22,707 bases of DNA from SIG565 sp045601525 (GTDB taxonomy: Bacteria > Bacillota > Clostridia > Oscillospirales > Acutalibacteraceae), in NCBI GenBank assembly GCA_045601525.1, contig JAZRZR010000043.1, forward strand, positions 1 to 22,707, read 5' to 3'. The first letter of the stretch is position 1. Each line of letters opens with the position of its first letter. Under the pieces are notes generated by a model. It made no database searches, was not told the origin of the DNA, and saw only the letters and a program-made list of their open reading frames with translations. A program made the translations under genes and the position numbers. This document shows, one piece after another, positions 14,944 through 22,707 of this stretch.

Positions 14944-15396
14944 ATGCAAAGCTGTTGTTTTATAGGTCACAAAAATTGTCCATTAGAAATTGAAAACAAA
15001 CTTTTATTCGCAATCGAAAAGCTAATAATAAACGAGCAAGTGCGCACCTTTTATGTTGGGACTCACGGAGATTTTGATAGAATAACCTACAAGGTGCTCG
15101 AAAAGCTTGAAAAAAAGCACAACATACAAATATTTGTTGTGCTTGCATATTTAAGAAAAGAAAACTATCCATATTATAATATTAAAAAAACTATTTTCCC
15201 TGATGTGTTAACTAAAACACCATTAAAATTTGCTATACGAAAAAGGAACTCTTTTATGATTGACCATTCTAAATTTGTAGTTTCGTATTTAGAAAACTCC
15301 CTTTCAAACACCTATACCTTTGTTGAAGAAGCTCTTAAAAAGAAGAAACAAATAATAAATTTGGGAACTTATGATATTTCACAAATAATATTTTAA
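14944..15396 (+). CDS. Small SLOG-like (DUF1273/YpsA-related) protein
   Basis: A 150-residue protein opening with CCFIGHK, a Gly-His strand typical of the SLOG/YpsA superfamily of nucleotide-binding Rossmann-like folds, followed by a long helix, FYVGTHGDFDRITYKVLEKL (a glycine-rich turn plus helix) and near the end a strand-helix-strand with KKKKQIINLG. SLOG proteins are thought to bind nucleotides or nucleotide-derived signals and occur in stress and defence loci; this subgroup is uncharacterised to my knowledge. GGAAGGTGAT precedes the ATG. The gene is visibly richer in A and T than its neighbours and is enclosed with its XRE partner between two strong terminators, so it may be acquired. 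Confidence 0.72.
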   Translation: MQSCCFIGHKNCPLEIENKLLFAIEKLIINEQVRTFYVGTHGDFDRITYKVLEKLEKKHNIQIFVVLAYLRKENYPYYNIKKTIFPDVLTKTPLKFAIRKRNSFMIDHSKFVVSYLENSLSNTYTFVEEALKKKKQIINLGTYDISQIIF

Positions 15397-15404
15397 TGAA
15401 AAAG

Positions 15405-15441
15405 AAAACTCCGATGGATTTTTCAAATCCATCGGAGTTTT
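15405..15441. terminator. Bidirectional terminator between SLOG-like gene and tex
   Basis: Perfect 17-base arms (15405-15421, 15425-15441) with a TTC loop and A/T runs on the outer sides; serves both convergent genes. The tex stop follows directly. Confidence 0.92.
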
Positions 15442-17592
15442 TTACACACCTTTCATTGTGAGTGAAATGCGGTTTTTCTTGGTGTCAACCGAAAGTATTT
15501 TTACATTTACAAGGTCGCCCACCGACAAAACCTCGCTCGGATGCTTTATAAATTTATCGCAAATTTGAGAAAGGTGAACAAGACCATCCTGATGCACACC
15601 GATATCCACAAAAGCACCGAAATCTATAACATTACGAACTGTGCCCTTTAGCACCATACCTTCTTTAAGGTCGTTTATATCCATAACATCGGTGCGAAGC
15701 AATGGGGGCGGAAGTTCATCACGGGGGTCACGACCGGGAAGAGATAATTCCTTTACAATATCCTTAAGTGTCGGCAAGCCAATTTCTAATTCATTTGCCA
15801 CCTTTTCTTCGCCCATTTGCTCAACGAGAGTGGGTAGTTGCGGTAAGCCCTTTACCGTTATATCCTTTTCGCTTAAGGAAAACAGTTTGAGAAGTTTTTT
15901 GGCAGTTGCATAAGACTCGGGGTGAACACCCGTGTTATCAAGCGGGTTTTTACCATCACTAACCCTTAAAAAGCCTGCGCATTGTTCGTATGCTTTAGGT
16001 CCTAATTTTGCAACCTTTTTAAGTTCTGCTCTATCAACAAATCGACCGTTTTCCTCACGGTAAGCAACAATATTTTTGCAAACTGTGGCGCTTAGTCCCG
16101 CAATATGTGAAAGCAACGATTCAGATGCAGTATTAAGGTCGGCTCCGACGCTGTTTACACAGTCCTCCACTACACCGTCAAGCGCCTCACTAAGCCTTTT
16201 TTGAGGCATATCGTGTTGATATTGACCAACCCCTATTGCCTTTGGCTCTATTTTAACAAGCTCGGCCAAGGGGTCTTGCAGTCGCCTTGCGATTGATACG
16301 GCACTACGAAGTGTTAAATCTAAATCGGGCATTTCGGCGGCGGCCTCCTTAGATGCCGAATAAACAGATGCGCCTGCCTCCTTTACCACCATATATGCGA
16401 CCTTACAATTAACTGTGCCTAATACATCAGCCGTGAAAATTTCGGTTTCCTTTGAGGCAGTGCCGTTACCGATAGCGATGATTTCTACCCTGTATTTTTC
16501 TATTAAAGCCTTAAGGGTTGCCTTTGATTTCTCTATTTGAGCCTCACTATGTGTGGGGTAAATTACAGCCGTATCAAGCACCTTGCCCGTTTTATCAACA
16601 ACCGCCACCTTACAACCTGTGCGATAGCCCGGGTCAAGACCGATTGCCACCTTATTTTTAACGGGCGGTTGCAATAACAATTGTCTTAAATTAGTGCCGA
16701 AAAGGGATATTGCGCCCTCGCTGGCATTATCGGTGAGTTCGTTTCTGATTTCCCTTTCAACAGAGGGAAATATAAGACGGCTATAAGCATCCTCAGCGGC
16801 CGACTTAACAAACTCGGCGCACTCGCCCTCACCATCTACATAGATGCGGTTAAGTACAGCCAAGGGTCTATCCGCCTCCACTTTAATTCCTGCCTTTAAG
16901 AACTCTTCCTTTTCGCCACGGTTTATAGCGAGCACCCTATGACCTAAAACTTTGTTTACAGGAGCCGAAAAATTATAATACATTTCATAAACGCTCTCGG
17001 CCTCGGGATTTACTGCCGAACATTCAAGAAAACCGTTTAAGCGGATAACATTTCTTATATATTTTCTCGCTTCGGCATTATCCGACATCGCCTCAGCAAT
17101 TATATCGTTAGCGCCCTGAAGCGCCTCATCAATATTAGCTACACCCTTTTCTTCATTGATAAAATCCCTTGCAAAATCCTCGGGCTTTTGAGCAGTTTTT
17201 TGGGAAGCCAAAATAAGTTCACTTAACGGCTCTAATCCCTTTTCCTTGGCAATTGAAGCCCTTGTTTTACGCTTGGGTCTAAAGGGGCGATAAATATCCT
17301 CTATTTCGGCAAGTGTTGTTGCCTTATTAAGCGCCAACTCTATTTCCTCGGTCATATTACCTTGCTCGGTAATTAGATTTCTTACCTCTTCTCTTTTTGC
17401 ATCGAGGTTTCTAAAATAGGTAAGTTTATCACTTATTGAACGGATAAGTTGGTCATCCATCGTGCCGTGCATTTCCTTACGATAACGGGCAATAAAGGGT
17501 ATTGTGTTGCCCTCATCGAGCAAGGAAATTATGTTAGCCGTATATTCTTGCTTAACCGAAAATATTTCTGATAGTTGTTTTGCGTAATCCAT
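15442..17592 (-). CDS. tex: Tex, S1-domain RNA-binding transcription accessory protein
   Basis: A 716-residue protein of the usual Tex length. In order: the Tex N-terminal helical region with the signature YRPFRPKRKTRASIAKEKGL (101-120), the YqgF/RNase H-like domain beginning at VAIGLDPGYRTGCKVAVVD, the helix-hairpin-helix region (DLNTASESLLSHIAGLS and following), and a C-terminal S1 RNA-binding domain over the last ~75 residues (GTVRNVIDFGAFVDIG). Tex binds nucleic acid and influences transcription and stress tolerance; its exact reaction is unsettled. The start at 17592 has GGGAG 7 bases upstream; the open frame extends 14 codons further without a site. It is divergent from the VanY gene. 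Confidence 0.95.
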   Translation of the reverse strand: MDYAKQLSEIFSVKQEYTANIISLLDEGNTIPFIARYRKEMHGTMDDQLIRSISDKLTYFRNLDAKREEVRNLITEQGNMTEEIELALNKATTLAEIEDIYRPFRPKRKTRASIAKEKGLEPLSELILASQKTAQKPEDFARDFINEEKGVANIDEALQGANDIIAEAMSDNAEARKYIRNVIRLNGFLECSAVNPEAESVYEMYYNFSAPVNKVLGHRVLAINRGEKEEFLKAGIKVEADRPLAVLNRIYVDGEGECAEFVKSAAEDAYSRLIFPSVEREIRNELTDNASEGAISLFGTNLRQLLLQPPVKNKVAIGLDPGYRTGCKVAVVDKTGKVLDTAVIYPTHSEAQIEKSKATLKALIEKYRVEIIAIGNGTASKETEIFTADVLGTVNCKVAYMVVKEAGASVYSASKEAAAEMPDLDLTLRSAVSIARRLQDPLAELVKIEPKAIGVGQYQHDMPQKRLSEALDGVVEDCVNSVGADLNTASESLLSHIAGLSATVCKNIVAYREENGRFVDRAELKKVAKLGPKAYEQCAGFLRVSDGKNPLDNTGVHPESYATAKKLLKLFSLSEKDITVKGLPQLPTLVEQMGEEKVANELEIGLPTLKDIVKELSLPGRDPRDELPPPLLRTDVMDINDLKEGMVLKGTVRNVIDFGAFVDIGVHQDGLVHLSQICDKFIKHPSEVLSVGDLVNVKILSVDTKKNRISLTMKGV

Positions 17593-17614
17593 AAAAAACT
17601 CCCTGAAAAAAATT

Positions 17615-17663
17615 CTACAATAATTATACCACAAAACTTCAAAATGTGTTATAATTATTGTAG
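17615..17663. promoter_or_regulatory. Mirror-image divergent -10 regions for tex and the VanY gene
   Basis: CTACAATAATTATA (17615-17628) and TATAATTATTGTAG (17650-17663) are a perfect 14-base inverted repeat with a 21-base spacer. Each arm carries an outward TATAAT: plus 17650-17655 preceded by TGT, minus 17628-17623 preceded by TGG. Both are extended -10 elements. No good -35 boxes are seen. Confidence 0.5.
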
Positions 17664-17703
17664 CTTTTAGATTTCAAAATAATTTTTGTTTGGTGATATG
17701 AAT

Positions 17704-18552
17704 ATGGCACAGTATAAAAAAAGACACACGAAAAAAACTTTTCCCACTTTTCCCCTTTTGTCCTTGCTTGTTATTATAGCAATCATCGTTACAATTGTTA
17801 TGGTGACCTCAAACAAGGAGCCCTCTGGCCCCGATGTAAGCAATCCGTCTTCCTCGGAGCCCAGCAGTATTCCTGAGCCGGTTATCTCTTATGAAGAGCG
17901 TGTCGGCAAAAACTATCAAATAGACATTAGCGAATATTTAGAATATATAGAACCCGAAAATAAAACCGAGTTTGTATTCCTTGTAAACCCCACCCATACC
18001 CTTGCAAGCGACTATGTTCCGAATGATTTGGTAGACTCCATACACACCCGCAAAGACGGTCGTGCAACACAGCAACTTCGCATAAATGCCGCAAAGGCGC
18101 TCGAGGCATTTTTAGCCGAGGGTAAACTAAACGGGGTTACAAATGTAACAGTTACAAGCGCATATCGTTCATATTCCTATCAAAATTATCTTTTTAATCT
18201 TTATTGCGAACAACATCAATACAAATTCAAAACCCGTGCCGAGTGCGAGGCTTATGTTTTAACCTTCTCAACAAAACCGGGCACGAGTGAGCATCAAAGC
18301 GGTCTTTGTATGGATATGCACAATCTCCCCTCGGCTGAACAAAGTTTTGCTCAAAAACCCGAGGCTAAATGGTTGGCCGAAAACTGCTACCGTTTTGGTT
18401 TTATTCTCCGCTATCCCGAGGACAAACAAAGCATAACAAACATTATATATGAGCCCTGGCACTTCCGTTTTGTTGGTCGTGAGGCCGCAACCGAAATGCA
18501 CGAAAAGGGTATGTGCCTTGAAGAATATGTTGAATATTTAGGTCTTGAATAA
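17704..18552 (+). CDS. VanY-type D-alanyl-D-alanine carboxypeptidase (M15B)
   Basis: A 282-residue envelope enzyme: short basic N-terminus, one membrane segment (about 17-36), a Ser/Pro-rich linker (38-60) and a VanY peptidase domain. Zn ligands H197 and D204 (SEHQSGLCMD) and H253 (EPWHFRF), with the catalytic E250 and substrate-side R155 (TSAYRSY), are all present. It removes the terminal D-Ala from peptidoglycan stem peptides outside the membrane. In-frame starts lie at 17686 (TTG), 17698 and 17704; GGTGAT sits about 7 bases before 17704, which is preferred. Its last 15 bases overlap the end of the opposite-strand dipeptidase. No vanA/B-type genes are nearby, so ordinary wall remodelling is more likely than resistance. 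Confidence 0.9.
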   Translation: MAQYKKRHTKKTFPTFPLLSLLVIIAIIVTIVMVTSNKEPSGPDVSNPSSSEPSSIPEPVISYEERVGKNYQIDISEYLEYIEPENKTEFVFLVNPTHTLASDYVPNDLVDSIHTRKDGRATQQLRINAAKALEAFLAEGKLNGVTNVTVTSAYRSYSYQNYLFNLYCEQHQYKFKTRAECEAYVLTFSTKPGTSEHQSGLCMDMHNLPSAEQSFAQKPEAKWLAENCYRFGFILRYPEDKQSITNIIYEPWHFRFVGREAATEMHEKGMCLEEYVEYLGLE

Positions 18553-19404
18553 TATTCTTTCGGCATTTTTATAGCAAATCATTTCGGTTTCGTTATATGT
18601 AAATTTTTTAAGCAATGCTTCTGCGATTTTCCCGTAACCCGAAGCATCAATAAAAGACATTTCGCACTCCATACCATCAAAATCCGAGCCTAAAGCCACA
18701 GCCTCTATCCCCGCTACATTCTTAATATGTAAGGCCTGGTGCACTATGTCCTCGGCAGTAATTCTTTCCTTGCCGTGAAAAAGCGCATAAAAATTTATAC
18801 CAACTACGCCGCCCGTTTGCCCTATGGCTCGCAGCTGACTGTTACTGAGATTTCTCGGATGCGGATAAATCTCTCGGCAGTTACTATGGCTTGCCACAAC
18901 AGATTGGCGGCTTAATTTTATAACGTCCCAAAATCCCCCTACATTAAGGTGCGAAACATCGGGCAAAATTTCATAGCGATGCAAATTTTCCATCACTTCT
19001 TTACCAAATGGCTTTAAGGGCAAAACAGAAATTTCGGCATTGGGGCTGTTTGGATAACCTATACAGTTTTCATTATTCCACACAAGACCTAAAAGTCGCA
19101 CATTAGCACTTTTTAATTTATTTAGTCTTTGTAATTTTCCATTAAGCATTTCGCCGTTTTCAACTGTTAAAATCGGCTTGAAGTTTTTGTCGGCTTTTAT
19201 GGTTTGGAAAGCCTTTTTTTGCCGAAGAAAACTGCTATAAGCCTCCTCGCCGTTTCCTTTGCAAAAAGCGGCAAAGCACTGTGCCTTAACGCCGCCGAGT
19301 GCGAGCTTTCTTTTATCAATATGACCATTGTTGTTATAAAAGTTGTAGCTATTGTTTTCAACCATTTTACTTAATGTATCACAATGCAAATCAATTATTT
19401 TCAT
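18538..19404 (-). CDS. M19 membrane-dipeptidase family (renal dipeptidase-like)
   Basis: A 288-residue cytoplasmic zinc dipeptidase, slightly short for the family. Ligands by motif: H7 and D9 (DLHCDT), bridging E82 (LTVENGE), H152 (DVSHL), H173 (ASHSN) and D241/D243 (GSDFDG). Bacterial members cleave dipeptides, including those with a D-residue at the C-terminus, which suits recycling of wall peptides beside the VanY gene (inference). GGTGATGG lies 2-3 bases before the ATG. It converges on and overlaps the VanY gene by 15 bases and diverges from the M24 peptidase with only 31 bases between the starts. Confidence 0.92.
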   Translation of the reverse strand: MKIIDLHCDTLSKMVENNSYNFYNNNGHIDKRKLALGGVKAQCFAAFCKGNGEEAYSSFLRQKKAFQTIKADKNFKPILTVENGEMLNGKLQRLNKLKSANVRLLGLVWNNENCIGYPNSPNAEISVLPLKPFGKEVMENLHRYEILPDVSHLNVGGFWDVIKLSRQSVVASHSNCREIYPHPRNLSNSQLRAIGQTGGVVGINFYALFHGKERITAEDIVHQALHIKNVAGIEAVALGSDFDGMECEMSFIDASGYGKIAEALLKKFTYNETEMICYKNAERILFKT

Positions 19405-19435
19405 ACCATCACCAATATATTTTACGGAGTGTTAT

Positions 19436-20488
19436 ATGCAAAATATTAAAACTTTACAAGAAAAACTTAAAAACGAGGAAGCTTTTTTTGTTTGCTCGCC
19501 CATTAACCGATTTTATTTAAGTAAATTTCGTTCAAGTATGGGATATTTTATAATAACCGATAAAAGAGCATGTCTTTTTGTAGATTTTAGATACTTTGAA
19601 GCCGCAAAACGAAATGCTAAAAACTGCGAGGTTGTTTTGTATTCTTCTTTTAATACAGTAACCGAATTCCTAAAGGAAAATAATATTAAGACCCTTTTAA
19701 TCGAAAATGACTTTACAACCCTTGAGGCTAAAACCGTTTTGCAAAAGCAGCTGGGTGTAAAAATCATAAAGAGTGATTTATCTAAAACACTTCTTAAAAT
19801 GCGAAGTGTGAAGACAGCCGATGAAATTAAAAAAATCAAAGAAGCACAACTACTTACAGATGCCGCATTTGATTATATTTTGCCACGCATAAAAGAAGGT
19901 CTTACCGAAAAAGAAATTATGCTTGATATGGAGTTTTTTATCCGAAAAAACGGCAGTGAGGGTATCCCATTTGATTTTATTGTTGTATCGGGTGAAAATT
20001 CCTCCCTGCCTCACGGCGTTCCCGGTGACAGAAAGATAAAAAACGGCGATTTCATCACAATGGATTTTGGTGCCGTTGTTGACGGATGCTGCTCGGATAT
20101 GACAAGGACTGTCGCCGTTGGCAACATCACCGATGAGCAAAAAATGGTTTACGAGACTGTATTAAAGGCACAAACTGCCGCCATAACACAAATATCGACG
20201 GGTAAAAAATGTGCCGATATTGATAAAATTGCCCGTGATATAATCGAAAAAGATTATAAGGACTGTTTTGGACACTCGCTCGGTCACAGCGTAGGCCTTG
20301 AGGTGCACGAAACGCCAAATTTAAGCCCTAAATCAAAGGATATACTCGTTCCCTTTAATGTGGTAACGGTTGAGCCGGGTATTTATTTGGAAAACCGCTT
20401 TGGAGTTAGAATTGAGGATATGGTGATTGTAACCGAAAATGGTGCCGAAAACATAACAAAAAGTAAAAAAGAACTTATAATTTTATAA
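19436..20488 (+). CDS. M24B Xaa-Pro aminopeptidase/dipeptidase
   Basis: A 350-residue cytoplasmic metallopeptidase: N-terminal creatinase-like domain (1-120; SPINRFYLSKFRSS) and C-terminal pita-bread domain (125-350). All five dinuclear metal ligands are visible: D210 (MDFGA), D221 (CSDMTRT), H284 (GHSLGHSVG), E313 (VEPGIY), E327 (VRIEDM), plus the catalytic-region His H193. It hydrolyses Xaa-Pro bonds. GGAGTG lies 6 bases before the ATG at 19436; the longer open frame from 19352 would run into the dipeptidase gene and has no site. A perfect terminator follows at the stop. Confidence 0.93.
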   Translation: MQNIKTLQEKLKNEEAFFVCSPINRFYLSKFRSSMGYFIITDKRACLFVDFRYFEAAKRNAKNCEVVLYSSFNTVTEFLKENNIKTLLIENDFTTLEAKTVLQKQLGVKIIKSDLSKTLLKMRSVKTADEIKKIKEAQLLTDAAFDYILPRIKEGLTEKEIMLDMEFFIRKNGSEGIPFDFIVVSGENSSLPHGVPGDRKIKNGDFITMDFGAVVDGCCSDMTRTVAVGNITDEQKMVYETVLKAQTAAITQISTGKKCADIDKIARDIIEKDYKDCFGHSLGHSVGLEVHETPNLSPKSKDILVPFNVVTVEPGIYLENRFGVRIEDMVIVTENGAENITKSKKELIIL

Positions 20489-20528
20489 AAAAATGCCCCA
20501 TCAGTTATAACTGATGGGGCATTTTTTT
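20487..20528. terminator. 42-base palindromic bidirectional terminator
   Basis: A perfect palindrome with two 21-base halves: A7, GC-rich core ATGCCCCATCAG, TTATAA centre, then the mirror ending in T7. It contains the stop codons of both flanking convergent genes at its edges. Confidence 0.95.
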
Positions 20529-22560
20529 ATTGTTGACGTGATGCAATTACATCCTTTGCTAATGAATCGGGTAATTCCTCGTATCTTTCAAATCTGAGCG
20601 TAAAGGTTGCTCTACCCTGTGTTATTGAACGCATTGCAGTTGAGAAATCAGAGGTTTCGGAAATCGGAATTTCACTTATAATCTCCTGCATTTTGTTTTC
20701 GGTCGGGTTCATACCGATGACTCTACCGCGGCGCTTGTTAATCTCACCGATTACGTCACCCAAGCTCTCATCATTTGTGATAACCTTTAGCGTGCCAATC
20801 GGCTCAAGCAAAACGGGGGAGGCCTTGGGGATACCTTCCTTGAAAGCCAAGGAAGCCGCCGTCTTAAAGGACATTTCAGAGGAATCAACGGGGTGATAGG
20901 AACCGTCAACCAATGTTGCCTTAATGCCAACCATTGGATAGCCCGCCAAAACTCCGTTATTTACACTATCCCTTAGTCCCTTTTCAACCGCAGGGAAGAA
21001 ATTCTTAGGCACGGCACCGCCAAACACCTTTTCCTCAAATACCAATTCTTCGCTATCGGTAGGCTCAAACTCAATCCAAACATCGCCGAACTGACCGTGA
21101 CCGCCCGATTGCTTTTTATATCTTCCCTGTACCTTAACAGCTTTTCTTATGGTCTCACGGTAGGCAACTGAGGGTGTTTTAAGAACTACATTTACACCAA
21201 ACTTGCTCTTTAACCTAGAAACCGTAACATCTATATGTTGTTCGCCGAGACCCGACAAGATTTGCTCCTTAGTTTCGTTATTATAGGCAACCGAAAGGGT
21301 TAAATCTTCCTCGGAAAGACGGGCAAGACCTGTTGCAATCTTTTCCTCATCACCCTTTTTCTCGGGAAATACTGCCATTGAAAGATTAGCCAAAGGATAC
21401 TTTGCGGGAAGCACAACAGTTGTGGCCGCCTCGTTTAATGTATCGCCTGTTAAAACGTTGCCAAGCTTTGCAGCACAACCAATATCACCCGCTACTATTT
21501 CGGTTGCATCCTCCTGCTTGCCTGCCTTAATATACATAACCTTACCGAGTTTAATTTCCTCTCCTGTACGGGCAACCTTGAGTTTGGTATCTCCTGTTAC
21601 CTTACCTCCGATAACCTTAAAGTAGGAAAGCTTACCTACAAACGGGTCGGCAATAGTTTTGAATATGTAGGCACTGCCTTTACCCTGTGTTTCGACAGTT
21701 TTAACCCCGCCCTCAACAGCATATTCGCCATTGTCAGCCGTAGGCATTACTGTATCTATAAGGTCAGCAAACAGTGACACACCGTCGCCGTTTTGCTGAA
21801 CACCTGCAAACACAGGACAAATATCACCCGTAATAACACCCTTTTTAATAGCCGATATTTTTTCTTCGTATGTAAAGGCCTCGCCCTCAAAATATTTTTC
21901 CATAAGAGCTTCATCAACTGAGGCGATTGCCTCGGTCATAATACTGCGCATTTGCTCAACCTCATCACTTGCCGGCATATCGCATTCTATGGCCTTTATA
22001 CCGTCAAATGTATAAGCCTTATCAGCCACCAAATCAACATAGCACTTAACGGTCTCGCCCTCAACAAAGGGAACTGTTAATGGGCACACAACGGCACCAT
22101 ACAAACCTGTAAGTATTGAAATTACACGGTAGAAATGGGCGTGCGAGGAATCAAGTTTACCTATAAAGAAGCCAACGGGTTTATTAAGGGCGCGAGCGTT
22201 TTGGTAACTTTTTTGGGCGCCGACCGTCATGCCCGATTTGCCCGACAAAACTATAATTGCACTGTCCGCTGCCGACAATGCTTCACTTGCACCAGCCTCA
22301 AAGTCAAAAAGACCGGGGGCATCAAACAAATTTATCTTGCCGTTCTTTGTTTCTAACTGGTAAATGGCAAGCTGAACCGAAGTTTTTCTCTTTTTCTCCT
22401 CGGCATCAAAGTCCATAACTGTTGTGCCGTCCCCTGTTTTGCCTATGCGTTCTGTAACCTTATTGTAATACAAAACTGCATCTGCCAAGGTGGTTTTACC
22501 TGAACCGCCATGGCCCAAAAATGCAATATTTTTTATTTGGTCGGTAGCATACTGTTTCAA
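20527..22560 (-). CDS. EF-G-like translational GTPase paralogue with altered G motifs
   Basis: A 677-residue protein with the EF-G layout: G domain (1-270), domain II (about 280-375; GKLSYFKVIGGKV), domain III (about 385-460), domain IV (about 465-585; GRYKKQSGGHGQFGDV) and domain V (about 590-677; LLEPIGTLKVIT). The P-loop GHGGSGKTT (16-24) is intact. G3 reads DAPGLFDF, with L84 where EF-G has the catalytic His (DTPGHVDF), and G4 reads GKLD (134-137) in place of NKxD. This points to slow or altered GTP hydrolysis and nucleotide choice. The start is TTG at 22560 with AAGGAGTG 7 bases upstream. Similar EF-G-like paralogues are widespread in clostridia; their role is unsettled. It is not the housekeeping fusA, which normally sits beside rpsL-rpsG. 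Confidence 0.9.
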   Translation of the reverse strand: MKQYATDQIKNIAFLGHGGSGKTTLADAVLYYNKVTERIGKTGDGTTVMDFDAEEKKRKTSVQLAIYQLETKNGKINLFDAPGLFDFEAGASEALSAADSAIIVLSGKSGMTVGAQKSYQNARALNKPVGFFIGKLDSSHAHFYRVISILTGLYGAVVCPLTVPFVEGETVKCYVDLVADKAYTFDGIKAIECDMPASDEVEQMRSIMTEAIASVDEALMEKYFEGEAFTYEEKISAIKKGVITGDICPVFAGVQQNGDGVSLFADLIDTVMPTADNGEYAVEGGVKTVETQGKGSAYIFKTIADPFVGKLSYFKVIGGKVTGDTKLKVARTGEEIKLGKVMYIKAGKQEDATEIVAGDIGCAAKLGNVLTGDTLNEAATTVVLPAKYPLANLSMAVFPEKKGDEEKIATGLARLSEEDLTLSVAYNNETKEQILSGLGEQHIDVTVSRLKSKFGVNVVLKTPSVAYRETIRKAVKVQGRYKKQSGGHGQFGDVWIEFEPTDSEELVFEEKVFGGAVPKNFFPAVEKGLRDSVNNGVLAGYPMVGIKATLVDGSYHPVDSSEMSFKTAASLAFKEGIPKASPVLLEPIGTLKVITNDESLGDVIGEINKRRGRVIGMNPTENKMQEIISEIPISETSDFSTAMRSITQGRATFTLRFERYEELPDSLAKDVIASRQQ

Positions 22561-22610
22561 TGTTATACACTCCTTATTATTAAATACGGTTTCTCCGTAC
22601 GTTTATGAAT

Positions 22611-22639
22611 ATTATATCACACCATTTTGTATATTTCAA
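22611..22639 (-). promoter_or_regulatory. Strong sigma-A promoter of the EF-G-like gene
   Basis: Minus strand TTGAAA (22639-22634), 17 bases, TATAAT (22616-22611) preceded by TGA (extended -10). About 40 bases of leader contain a 5-base hairpin (TACGG 22585-22589 with CCGTA 22595-22599). Beyond the promoter, to 22707, the window holds only A/T-rich sequence with nothing recognised. Confidence 0.75.
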
Positions 22640-22707
22640 CTAACAGTTTTCAACTTTTTATAAAAAATTCATTAAAATTATACAAAATACACAAATTTTC
22701 GACATTT

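Noticed and set aside
17704..18552. Vancomycin-resistance gene
   Set aside because: Only a VanY-type domain is present; there is no ligase, VanH, VanX or two-component system nearby, and such carboxypeptidases are common in wall remodelling.
20527..22560. Housekeeping elongation factor G
   Set aside because: The G3 His and G4 Asn are missing and the str operon genes are not adjacent.
1..22707. CRISPR array, tRNA, rRNA, insertion sequence or known riboswitch
   Set aside because: No regularly spaced repeats, cloverleaf, transposase or recognised aptamer was seen on either strand.

Overview
This is a chromosomal segment of a low-GC, anaerobic Gram-positive bacterium, most likely an uncultured Clostridia (Bacillota) relative of gut fermenters. 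The evidence is strong AGGAGG-type ribosome binding sites, some TTG starts, consensus sigma-A promoters (TTGnnn-17-TAnAAT) and many simple hairpin terminators. The gene set fits too: a flavodiiron protein, rubredoxin, D-lactate dehydrogenase, cytoplasmic glycosidases, Tex, a VanY-type carboxypeptidase and an EF-G-like GTPase. There is no rRNA, tRNA, transposase, phage gene or CRISPR array, and no gene-free stretch longer than about 180 bases.

Left part (1-7800). An AraC-family regulator, cut by the window edge, is divergent from a GH3 beta-glycosidase whose domains are in permuted order. Their two promoters lie on top of each other. On the minus strand follow a YgjV-like membrane protein, a free rubredoxin (53 aa), a four-domain flavodiiron protein fused to flavin-reductase and rubredoxin domains, a D-lactate dehydrogenase with a Cys-rich tail, and an alpha/beta-hydrolase esterase. 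Esterase, dehydrogenase and flavodiiron protein are probably co-transcribed. Together they suggest NADH disposal and O2/NO detoxification.

Middle part (7890-12800). A clean three-gene operon has a near-consensus promoter with a dyad at the start site, a GH20 hexosaminidase-like enzyme, two tandem paralogous PHP/CehA-type metallohydrolases and a strong terminator. It looks like a small catabolic module for an amino-sugar-containing or related glycoconjugate. A separate DUF11-repeat protein follows as its own transcription unit. Just after it lies what appears to be a 26-codon remnant of a YitT/DUF2179 gene.

Right part (12880-22700). A metallophosphoesterase and a membrane-anchored alpha/beta hydrolase diverge from a symmetrical promoter. 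Next comes a compact AT-rich pair: an XRE repressor-like protein and a SLOG-fold protein, with a perfect 23-base palindrome filling the spacer of the SLOG promoter. Then come Tex, a VanY D,D-carboxypeptidase, an M19 dipeptidase, an M24 Xaa-Pro-type peptidase (a peptidase cluster) and an EF-G-like GTPase with degenerate G3 and G4 motifs.

No wholly new system is certain. The best candidates for second looks are the XRE/SLOG module with its operator array, the GH20-PHP-PHP operon, the FprA-flavin reductase-rubredoxin fusion and the degenerate EF-G paralogue. All function calls rest on motif reading by eye; no database search was run.
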